From Hetaerina americana (Eukaryota > Arthropoda > Insecta > Odonata > Calopterygidae), in contig JAKTNV010000024.1 of NCBI GenBank assembly GCA_022747635.1, forward strand, positions 248,001 to 312,000: a stretch of DNA of 64,000 bases. The letters are read 5' to 3'. This document shows positions 22,815 to 34,900 of this stretch, one piece after another (the stretch's first letter is position 1; every line of letters begins with the position of its first letter). The notes under the pieces are model-generated. The model was not told the origin of the DNA, did no database searches, and saw nothing but the letters and a program-made list of their open reading frames with translations. The position numbers were made by a program, and so were the translations under genes.

Positions 22815-22991
22815 TCAATCTGCACATTTATCATCAAAATGGAGAGTGACATAATGATTTATTATATCCCGGCATTTATCATCAAAGCCAGGAGGTAACC
22901 ACCCATTTTGCTCAGTGCACACTAAATCAGGCCCACTGTCTGGTAAGCTGTCCAGCATATCTTGGATTTCTGGTACCTGCAAGTCACAGTA
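22815..22991 (-). CDS. GTF3C5: GTF3C5 exon 8, C-terminus and stop
   Basis: 58 codons plus TGA at 22815-22817. Encodes YCDLQVPEIQDML, then the NGWLPPGFDDKC and HFDDKCAD stretches. The FDDKC unit occurs twice, mirrored in DNA by a repeated TTTATCATCAAA on the plus strand. Confidence 0.95.
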   Translation of the reverse strand, partial: YCDLQVPEIQDMLDSLPDSGPDLVCTEQNGWLPPGFDDKCRDIINHYVTLHFDDKCAD

Positions 22992-25900
22992 CTGCAATAA
23001 AGAATGAAATTATCAACTATCTCATTTATATAGAAGGCAAAATCCCTAAATACTTAACAGGGCTAATGAATCGCTGAGAACACTATATAGAACAGCAAAA
23101 ATTATATCTGGTGATTCATTAACCACATTCATTTTTTAAACCAAATTCCTTTTGCCTAAGGAACAGGATCAGTAAGAAATGGTATTCATCTGTATACTCC
23201 CCTTCATTTACCAAGATTATCTCAACAATATATGCGGCACACTTTGTCTGTAACTCTTGTTCTAAGTAGACTGAACCAACACATGGAATGATTTTGTCAC
23301 TGTTGAGTAATGTGTGAGCATAACATTCCCGATAATTTTTAATATTTGTAATATTGGATTCGATATTGTTAAGTTTAATAATAGAAGTGAATTAGTTTGG
23401 GAGAAAAAAGAGAATAATCTCAATAAAATCCACAGTAACAGGACATATTGAAGGTAATGAGTCACTGTAACACATTAATATTGATTCCACATTTAATGGA
23501 CACAATGTATGACAAATTGAAGGCTAATACCAGCAAAATTGCTAAATGCAAACACAAAATTACATTAAATATTTTCTCAAAAAATAACACTTGAGCATAT
23601 TGGTGACTATAAAATATCTGCTGATACCTCAAATTGCTCTGCGTAAAATCCTCTAAATGCTCTTACTTAAATGGGGGTGAATATTGAATTCCATGCTTTA
23701 TTTGAGGAGCTAGCCTGGGAAAGGAATTATGTACTTGGAGTGTACCATTAGAAATATTTTTAATTTATCAGTGAGCTCTAATTGGCTTTAATTTGTCTTT
23801 TCAAAGTCATCATTAAGTATACTTGGCCTGAATATTGAAAAATAATTTACATTCCAATGAAATGATGTTTCCAGTTTTTGAAAAATTATGAGTTCCTAGC
23901 TCTTTTGGTTGGGTGAGAAATTGGAACGTCAAATTTTACCCTACAGAAAAAATGGCATTACTTTTTTTGTATTATTTCTGGCATTTTTACATCAATATTT
24001 TTTTGTTCTGAGGCTAGTCTCATTTTATGCTTCTTATTCACCAAGATACTTGAATTTCCAAAACTTATAGAAGAAACCTTGACGTAAAACCAGACTTTTG
24101 AATCAGGATTCCCCTTAGATTATCAAGAGATAATACATGCAGTACATGTGTTAGATACTTGGATTTAAAGTTACAGTGACAATATTCACCAGAAATAACT
24201 CATATTGACAGAAATTGGATCATAGGACCATCACCTATGAAATAAATTGTAAATAAAAATCAATCAAAGATTGCTTCATTTTTTAACAAGCTGATACTTA
24301 AAAAATAGGAATTATTACTTCAGAAAATGTATCATAGAAAATTTCAGGAAATCCATTTTAGAAACTTTAATATGAGTGGTCCATAATAAACCCAGAAAAA
24401 TATCTAGTCAATTAAGCTGAGAGGTGAACTATGGATTGAGATTGAACATTGAAAACATTAGTTACCTGGTAGAACATCTGCATAGAAGGAGGGAGTAACC
24501 CAGGACGAAACACATACAGAGATTCAGAATCAACCATTTCTTCATGTTTTTCTTCAATGCTTTCAGATGTAGCCATTTTTTTAAGAACAGGAATCTTGGG
24601 ACGGCTGCAGTTAGCAAACTTGTAAGGTTGGCTACAATTTATACCACTTCGCTTTGCCTTGATTCTGGACCTCATTCCTCCTATTCATAAAAAAAATGAA
24701 GAACATTCGCCGCTGGTGGTAAAACATTTTCACAACCGGTGTATGGAATATAATCCTTTCTTCATTTATAAACACCACAGTACACTACATCAAACATTGG
24801 AAACCACAGCAATATGTTTTGTAGACATTTTCTTTCCTAAAATTTTAGGTCGTCATTGAGGCTTATTCTGAGCAAAGATGTTGCAAATATGGCATTAAGC
24901 ACGGTGATTACATTAAGGGTCTCATGGATCATCAAAAGTGGCACTGTATCACCACGAGAAAATATATTTACCAATTATTACACTCACAGCAAAGAGTTGG
25001 CGTAGAAAAGTACTCTTATCGAGTTCTTAATGAGAAAGGAAACCAACTTTGGATGATCAATACCTCTAACTCAAATACAATAAAGATTGGGCCAAAATCA
25101 AATTTAATTAACATTTTCTCAGGGGGCCATCAAGGATTTTCATTATATTTTAAACAAATATATTACCCATTATCTTTTCTAACTTAAATATCATTCTGAT
25201 CTTCAATAATCAGGAGATGAGCTATTGAAAATGAAGGCCTCCACTTCACCATTGGTTGGCTCTGGCCTTTTCTGAAGTATTTGAGGCTAAATTATGTAAA
25301 TGAGGTAAACAGGAGAAATATATTTACGACAGTTTTTCACTAGTTTCTACCATTCACTCACCACAGGTAGCATGAACACATTGAAATCAAATAATAAATG
25401 AGTGTATTGAATAAGTGGCTATTAAAAAATAAATCATCTTTGTTCATCTTTCAGCTTTTCAGTGTACAACTGAAAAACTTCAATTTATTAAATGACATTA
25501 CCTTGCCTTCGAAGACGAAAATCCAGTGTTTGATACTGTCTTGCAGATGGATTCACTGTGGGATCATAGCCAAATCTGGTCCACGTACCTCTCCATGGGC
25601 CATTGACAAAATAATATGCCACCGATGGAAGGAGATATTTTAGCTTATCTTGAGAAAGCTTAGTAATGGCAATCAATGCATTTTTGGACCACATAGGTCG
25701 ATCTTCTAAGAACTGCAACAGACAATAATAATAATAACATATGACTATCATGCCATAAAATACCATACCATCAGAAAAGATGATATTTGAAAAGAATTGA
25801 AAGAGTTATCATTTAACCACGAATTTAATGACTCAAACTTAGAAGGGGATGCCATCGACCAAGAAACAAAGATGGTGAAGAGGATATTTAAGCTACCATT

Positions 25901-28900
25901 TTCAGGACTGTTGAGTATTTGAATGAAATCCAGCATAACAAGTACATACATAAAAAGACAATAATTAAAAGTTGCCTCAGGGCCAACACTCGAAATCTAT
26001 CAGTCATATCCCTAAAAGAGTGTCGCCCCTACAATATTGATAACTTTCAATGACATATTAAACTCCCATTTAACATGATGAAGGGAAAATGAATTTTGTA
26101 CGGACTAAACTGATGTGGAAATATGCAACTTTAGATATAAAACCAGAGATCATCACAAGGAAGGCATGGAGTATTTTATTCGAAAAACTTCACGGAAGAG
26201 AATATAGTCTAGAAAATAGGGAAACGGGGGATGACTGAGTATAAATCAATGGAAATGGTAAATGGGGAAATTATTTGTTACCTAGGTAAATAATTCACCT
26301 TTGGACCTAGAATTCCTCTACATTGGGAAGGGGAGTCCTGGGTACATGTTAGGTGAACAAGCTATGAAAAAGTCATCACATCTTTCTAACAAATCTAGAA
26401 ATGCTCTGCGGTAGAATAAATGGATTTAAAATGTATTGGAAAAACATCACGCCAAGAGATACAAATCTTTTTTCAACTTCCTAATATTTACAGTAAAAAA
26501 TGGAGCAAAAAATTTAAGTCTAATTTTATTTCATAAATTGCTGAATGAGCAAATATCCTGCATTTGACTTCAGGCTTTTAATGATGGAATTTGGCCTCAT
26601 AAGACAGCAGTAGCAAGTTCAAAGGTACAGGCTAGAATTTATTTTTTTAATTGCAAATACTGGTAAGGGAGTTTGAAAATGGTCAATTACCCTGACCACA
26701 TTCTTCAAAATTTACATCTTTTCATTCATTATTTTTGGGCAAGTCCATAAAGGAGTTACTCTTTTTTATTCTGCTTTTTCCTTCCAATGATTTAACACTA
26801 GGTTACTCTAATGATCCCAGTATGTATAGGGGACTGACATAAACTACAGGCCTTACATATAAATGAATTAAGCTTAATTGCAGAAAAAAATTGAGATACA
26901 CATAAACTGTGATATCATATCATTTGGGCTTGTTTTGGAAAATTCTCATAAGGACAGAACATAAGACCATATATTAATGAGTGTAATTTCAGAAAATGCC
27001 ATGTTTTAATACTATTTATATATTCCTTACTACTATTAATGCACTTATGTCATTGTTAAAGCAAAGAAGATACCCTGTGCAGACAGAAGAATGGGCCATT
27101 CCCAGTCTTTTTAACAAATGGATCAATCAGCACATTCAGATTTTGCTCAAACTTTTTGTGCCAATTGATATTCATCCAAAAAAAAGTCCTGTACATTTGT
27201 TAAGCAGTAGTCTAACACATTGTCGTAGGTATTTTAAGGACCCTTGCACTATATACTAATGCACTCATAATTAACATAACAAAATATCTCTACACAGATT
27301 AATGCATTATCCAATAGCTTTTTCTTTATACCAACATAATTTTCTAAATTTTTTTAAAATTTTGATCTTCAAAAAACCCATAGAAATTTATACCAGGATG
27401 GGATTTGTGTAGATATTGTTAATTTGATTCCCTAATAATGTAAAGAAATTGGAAAGAAGTCTTGAAAATGTTTACCTACTTAATTCATTATTTCCTAGTT
27501 TTTCTGTAAGAAATAAAAAAATATTAACACTGAACTAACCCTGTATGTGATTCATACCACATAGATATGATACAGTAGAATTAATGGCCACTATATTACA
27601 CCATGTCTCTTATCAGTATTGATTGGTAGCACGTGAAACAGCCCAACTACAGGATAACAATGAATGTATGAGAATTTCCTCGCTGTAAGACTATTCATAT
27701 AAAATGTTTTTTTATGCCGTAGAATCACTCCCTATTTCACTGCAATTTCTGCCCTTTATAGCTCAGGGTGGTCTACCATGAATATCTGCTTTGATTTCAC
27801 TCATTCCTCAAATTTAAGAGAAATATTTTTAATTATCCTCTCCACACATTACAATTTCTCTGTTAAATATCTTTTCATTCTTAATTTTATGAATTACATT
27901 GACAATAATCCAAAGGCCCCTACACTTTTATTTAATACTCCCTTCCTGAGGGAAAATGCTCGGCTATTATTATAACGTATGCCACTATTCCTTGATCTCA
28001 GAGATGCATTACTTCCTGAAGATATTTCCTCCAATATGTGGAATGAAAATGACCATCGTATATTATGGGAAAACCTGATGATTTCAAGGGAGAGAGATCG
28101 AGTCTACACGACACATTTTCTAGTCAGAACAGTGGCAACCAGGTACTAAGAGATTTCACAGAATGAATTCCACTCCTGGATTTCACCAGCTGCAATTCTG
28201 TCTCAGAATAATCACCACCTCTTCTTATGTTTTCTGCTGTCAGGAGACTTTTTCTTCGCTTGGATACTAATACAGGAAATCTCCTAAGTCACCATTTTAA
28301 TAGCAAATGATGGCCAAAAAGGGTAACTCCAAGTACCAAAAACATGTAGCTGATGAATTAAACATATACATTGGGTATTCACAGTCAACTAAATTTTGCT
28401 TTCACTGATGACTGTTACTTTTACAGGGATTTTTTTTTGCACGACTGTTTTTTACCATAGGTTCACATCACTGAGGAAAAGCAGAACATTTATTTTCCTT
28501 TTCACAAGCAACTCAGAGAAATGAAAGAGCTGGGAGGAAATCTCATATTAATACACCAATTTTTTTTTAAATACCTTAAAACTTACTCCATGATCTTAGT
28601 TCCTCTCTCAAAGTGAACGGCAATAATGCCCCTTAACAGTAATTTTTCATCTCTCAATTGCATCATGAGTGCATATAAATAAATTAGTCCAAGAATAACT
28701 CCAAAAGTATGTCCCTACAATGGAATAATCCATAAGAAGTGTTTCTGTAATTAACATTGAAAACTGTTGCTCTCAACAGTGAGAGAATTAATATAGAACA
28801 TACATTAATACTAACCTTTTGTAACCTAAGAAATGGTTCTCCGCAAAGAAATTTTATACGGAGAAGGCGTACAGCTGTTTCTTGGGGTTTTGTAGGAACT

Positions 28901-31900
28901 GCCTCATCTAGAGTGGACAAAGATGATGAGCATGATGGCTCTAAACTTGAACGCTCAGCATCCCCCTCAGCAGATGCAACAGCTAGAAAATGTTTTGAAA
29001 AGTTTTTTTAGGCCAAGACAACTGCCAAAAAACCGGAATGTAAATGAATTAATCAAAGGGTAATATTTAATCATATTTTCAAATGGAAGCTGATATCTTG
29101 CAATGTTGTTACTGACGGATAACAATAAATCTCATCACCAATGGACAAGCCCATTTTCCAACTCTTTTTCTTCAATTTCATCTTAATATCAGTATATCAT
29201 TTTAACAACAATCATTTTTCTTCTTCCTCTTCTTAGCTTTCTCTTTAACACTCCTTCAAATTATTCTTTTAGCATGCATTCCCTCTGAACATGCCTGCGG
29301 TGGCTTGACGATCCACTGAGCACAAACTCATTGGGTCTCAGGCAACTAGCCGCATTATGGTCGGTGGCCGCCAAATTGCACCAGTTCATGCATTTATTGA
29401 ACAGATTACGAATATTAATTGCTCAGTTAAGAGTTCTGTTTTTACCATATTTTGTTATGATCCATGAGGGACCACCTAAAACTTTTTAGGGGATCGGGAT
29501 TGGTGCGGTGGCTACCATACTGGCTTCCCACCAAGAGGGTTCGGGTTCAAATCCCAGCGGTGTTGAATATTTTTCAGAGGTATCTCGATCCCTACTTGAG
29601 GTGCTTTGTGGAGGGCACTTTGAGTGAGTACGCTGTCCGTCGGATGGGATGTTAAACTGCGGACCCCTTGGCGCCTTTCGTAAAGAGCAGGCTAATCCCA
29701 ATGCCGGGTTTCTCTCCACCCTTCATCCTTTCCTGTCCATCCCCTATGGCGCAAATGACCTCAGTTGTCGGTTGCCTCCCCTCAAAACTACTACTCAAAC
29801 TTTTATTTCAGGCCTTTCTAAATAAATACCCCAAATTGCTTCACTAGTACTCTTGGAGTGACAGTCTCACCACTTAGTTTAGAAATAAAATCATACATCT
29901 CAGATTGGTGGGGTACGACCAAAACGTTTTTAACATAATACGGCAGTAACATATGGCAGGAGTCATCAATTGCACAGGGTAGTTTTGAAATGCAAAACAA
30001 ATATACTTGTTCGACAAATTAGCAGCTTAAATGTGTTTGGGTCAGTATCTAAACTGGATGAAAAACCCATAAGTGTTTATATAAAGAGTAGATTATACCA
30101 ACACCATTTCAGCATTCACAGAGTTCTGAATAAAAAATGAAGGTTTCCTGGGATACTACGTAATTTGATCAGCATGCGGCATACGCCACCTTTCTCCAGG
30201 AAGAGAAGGAAGGAACTGAGGAAAATGTTAATACAGAAGGGGCTGACAAAGCTGGATGCAAGGGGAAGGTGGGGAAAGGCTTACGAGGAGAAGAGTAAGG
30301 AAGAGGATTTATAGAGGTGTTGGAATAACATGGAAGGTGCTGGGAGTGGAGGAGGGAAGAAAATATGTGAAGATCTGGATAATTAATGTCTAATATTAAT
30401 TCCTGGGAAATTCCAGGAATCCAGGGGCCAGATAAATGCCTGCTCTATTGTTTTGAGCTTGAGTGGAAGGTCAGAGGGTAAGAGGGATGCCAAAATGGAT
30501 ACACTATAATATTTATCAAAGGGAGAGTTGTGTTCGGAGACATGTTTTGGGATTGGGAGCATCCCAATCAGGGAAGAATTCTTGCATGAGATCAGGTGGT
30601 TATTAATTCTAATATTGAGGGGTGTGGTACACTGTCCAGTATAAAGGGCAGGGCATAATTGGCACTTCAGAAGGTGAACTACATTGCTGGAAGTAAATGA
30701 GGAATAGAAAATTGGTGGGAGAGAGTTAAAAAGTGGGCATGAGAAGGATGGGATTCCGGTTTTGAAAATAGGACACTTTGCATCTACGTTTATTGAAGGG
30801 CATGGGAGTGTCTTTGGGATGGGGTGGGGATTTAAGGAGTGGATAGGTTGATTTGAAGGGACCTAATAAGTTAGCAGGGCGTTTGAAGGTGTCGTAACGG
30901 CATTTGGGATAGGTGGCATTAGAGAGCGGAGAAAACTTCTGAGTGGGGAATGGATGTTTAAAGAGATGCGGCATCAATGGTGGCCATGGTACGAGGGCGG
31001 TTCAATAAGTACCCGTGTTAGAATTGAAGAAAACATTTTTTTATTTTTCAACGTAGACCTCTTTTAGGAAGATATACTTCTCCCAATGTTCCGGCCATTT
31101 TTTTAACCCCTCCAAAAAATAGGATTTCTTGAACTTTCCAAAATACGCCTAGCTCGGCCATAACTTCCTCGTTTGAGCTAAAATTTTTCTCGCGAGCCAT
31201 TTTTTCATGTTAGGGAATAAGAAAAAGTCACAGGGAGCCAATCGGGTGAATACGGGGGGTGCGGCAGCATTTCATTACATAGTCCATGCAGTTTGGGGGC
31301 AACAACTCCAGATTAAAATTAAAAGACGTTTAAATTTGTTGAATCAATATCCAACTGTGGTCATAGATGGTGAAGTGTCCCCATAAACAGCATCCAACTT
31401 TGCTTTTATCTCCTCACATTTCTTCCCATCCAAAAACAAAAAGCTAATTACTGAACGATACTGCTCTTTTTCCATCTTAGTGAAAATCACAAAACACATC
31501 TTACTCGAATGGCTGCCAAATCCATACTAACCTTTAAATCAGTCTGAAATTTGATTCACCATCATTTGATAGATGGCAGCACATGATGATAACATAAACT
31601 TCCCTCAGAAACGCCCTTTGTCATCAAACACGGGTACTTAATGAACCGCCCTCGTAATCTTGGTATCAGGAGGGAGGGAGATAGATTTTAGCCTTTCCAG
31701 GAAATGGTATGAATCTTTAGTGAATGATGGTTGGGAGTTGACTATTGGCTGCAGGTATTGATCAACAAATGCAGATTCTTTCCATTGGTGAGTTAGGGAT
31801 GGATATAATCGAACAACCAGGATTGCCAGGCTTATGAATCTTTGGAAAGATATAGAAATGAGGGGTGCGTGGGTTGGGAGGGGAGAGGAGGGCCAAGTCT

Positions 31901-34900
31901 GAAGGAGATAGGCCTTCATTGGGCCCATTGAAAGCAAGAAATTCAATGATTTCCTCTTGAAGCGTGGGATTTTCGTGTCTTTGCAGGTAGGCAGATGTAT
32001 CTGAGAGTTGTGTTCAACTCCCTTATATAATCTCTTCTATTAAAAACCACAACTTCAACCTTTGTCCGCGAAGTAATGATAATATTTGGATTATTATATA
32101 ATCTTCTTAATTCTAAGAATTTGGTGGGAGACAGGTAGGGTTGAGGATTTAGAGACCCAAGGAAAGATGGATTAGAAATTCTGGATAGAAGGTTTTTAAA
32201 AATTTTTAGTGGATGATTAGAGGGATTAGGTTCTTGGGCAGAAACAGGCTTGAATTTAAGTAGGGCGTTGTGAAGATGTCTGGATATTTGCTGGGGTAAG
32301 GGTTGCGAATTCGAAAATACCTTCCACCAGAGATTCCGGCAAAAATACAATATGTCCGCAAGGATTATCACGTGGTTTATTCTGGGGGTGGGGGTGAATG
32401 AGAGGCCCTTGTTCAAAAGAGAAGTTAGTTTTGGGCTAAGGGGTTTGGACAAAAGGTTAAACATGTGGTCTGCGGAGTCCATCTCCTCATCTGGCAGGAT
32501 GGAGGCTTTGGAATGGGGGGTGGCACTTAGGAAAAACCTAGTGAGAGGCTTGCAGAGGGAGGTTAAAGATGGACGTCTGATTTGTGGAGGTGTAAGGGTG
32601 AGGGAGGAGCACGAGGGGTAGCCGGGCAAAGCAGTAAACAGACCTTTTCGGAAGTGACACATACACAGACAGGGAGGTGAACTTTGTAAGTAATTTTTGA
32701 CGCCGGTGTTTTGGGGAGTGCAAGGATTACCTAAGTCTCTTTTACTTAAAGTAGGAGATGTGGGGTGGCCAGGGAAAAAATTTTACTCAGGGAATTTGTG
32801 GAGTTTTGATGTGGCAAAGAGATGATTGTACTGATTTCGTATACAGCGACTGGGAAAAAATGAGTGCTGGAAAGTTAGAATGATCAAGGTAGTACGAAGT
32901 TGGGGAGGTAAGCCTGAAACTGGGAATTTCATTCATAGACCATTGGGAGTTATGCCTAATGTGATACACGCCAAAAGAAACTCAGAGTGACTGATGATGG
33001 GCAAGTTTGAAGGATAATTTTCTGATGTGCCGTAGCCATGAGGGGATAGGGTCAATGTTATCCATACATACCAAGGCTGTTCCAAAAGTATTGCAACTTT
33101 TGGGTTTTTTCAAAAATTATTTATTTATTCATGAATGTCTATTTTGTCCCCTTCAAAGTAATCCCAATTAGATATTATACACTTGTGCCAACGTTTTTTC
33201 CAATCCTTGAAGCACTTCAAAAAATAATTTTTTGTGATCTTGTGGAGCTCCCCCTTCCATGTAGTTTTTATCTCACCTATTGTAATTTAGCATAGTCTTT
33301 TCATAGGCCTCTTCAGTTCTGGGAACAAGAAAAGTCACTGGGGGCCAGATCTGGGAAATACAGTGGCTGCGGCATCATTAGTGTGCTGTTTTTAGCCAAA
33401 GATTCACGGACAAGTAAAGATGTGTGAGCATGGGCATTGTCATGGGCAAAAGCCAAATTTTGTTCTTCCACAAATCCGGGCGTTTGTGGTGGATTGCTTT
33501 GTGCAAATTGCGCATAACTTGCAGGTAAATTCCTTATTTACCGTTCTACCCTGTGACAAGAACTCATGATGCACCATGCCCCAGCCATTGAAGAAAACTG
33601 TAATCAAAACTTTCACATTCGACCGAACATGGCACGCTTTTTTCGGTCTTGGTTTGTGCTGCAGCTTCCATTGGGATGATTGAGAGTTTCCACGTCAAAA
33701 CCATAAACCTGTCACCAGTTATGACCCTCTGGAGCAAATTTGAGTCGTCGCGGACAGCATCCAACACCTCATTAGCAGAGTTAATGCATTGCTGTTTTCA
33801 GTTGAAATTGAGCAATTTTGGTAAGAATTTTGTGGGGACCTGTGTCATGCCCAAATCATTGGTAAAAATCAAATGGCACGAGCCAATCGATATGTTTAGG
33901 TCATCAGCAACTTCTTCAATGGTGATTTGACGATTGGCCAACACTATTTTCTTCACTTCATCAATGTTTTCATCTGTTGCCGATGTGCTCGGGCGTCTGG
34001 CACGCTCTTCGTCCTTCACATCTTCTCGGCCCTCAGAGAACATTTTGTACCACCGATAAACGGTGCTTCGGCTCAAGGCAGCTTCTCCATGTGCCACAGT
34101 CAACATTTGGATTGCGTCCACACACTTCATTTTGTTTTTCACACAAAATTTGATACAGATTCTTTGATACAATTTTTGGAACAGGCAAAAATCGAAGACA
34201 AGCCAAAACACTTCCTAGCAAAACAGCTGCCAAAAATTAACTGAACATTCAAAATGGCCAAATGTTTTGGCATAAGTGAGAAATATAAGTACCAGGGAAC
34301 CATGTGTGGCACGGGGAACTGGCCCTTCTACCTTGATGTGAGTTTCACTTGCTGTACTAAGTGAGCTCTATCCTAACCTATGAAATCAATCATTGGGCAC
34401 ATTACTGTGGTTACATAACCAATTATTTTTCCCTATACCTGTACACTCACTACCAATTGATGTTATTTTTACATTTAATCTTTCTCCCCTTCCCTTTATA
34501 AGTTAGTATGACTGTTGCATTCTCTCACTTGTTTGATGTAGGTAAATTTTGCACCTATAGAGTAATCATACATGAACTAGTATTAGGTAAATTTCTCCTA
34601 TACTTCAACAGTTCAATATATATACCATTATATCTGAAGCTTGTCCATTCTTCCAAATTATCACTGAAGCTATTGATTCATTTCACTTGTATCAAGTTCT
34701 CGGAATTCATTGTCATCAACCAATGCCTTTGGTTCAAATTCATACTCACCGCCATTTTTACAAATAAAGATGTAGGTGATTTTCAAATGTTTGGGCTTTA
34801 TTTTCCTGCAAAAAAATACTGGTATTACTTCTTCTGGGAATTTATGTGTGGAAGGAGAATGGATGCGAATAGACCTGTGAGATGAAATATTTTGAGAAGT

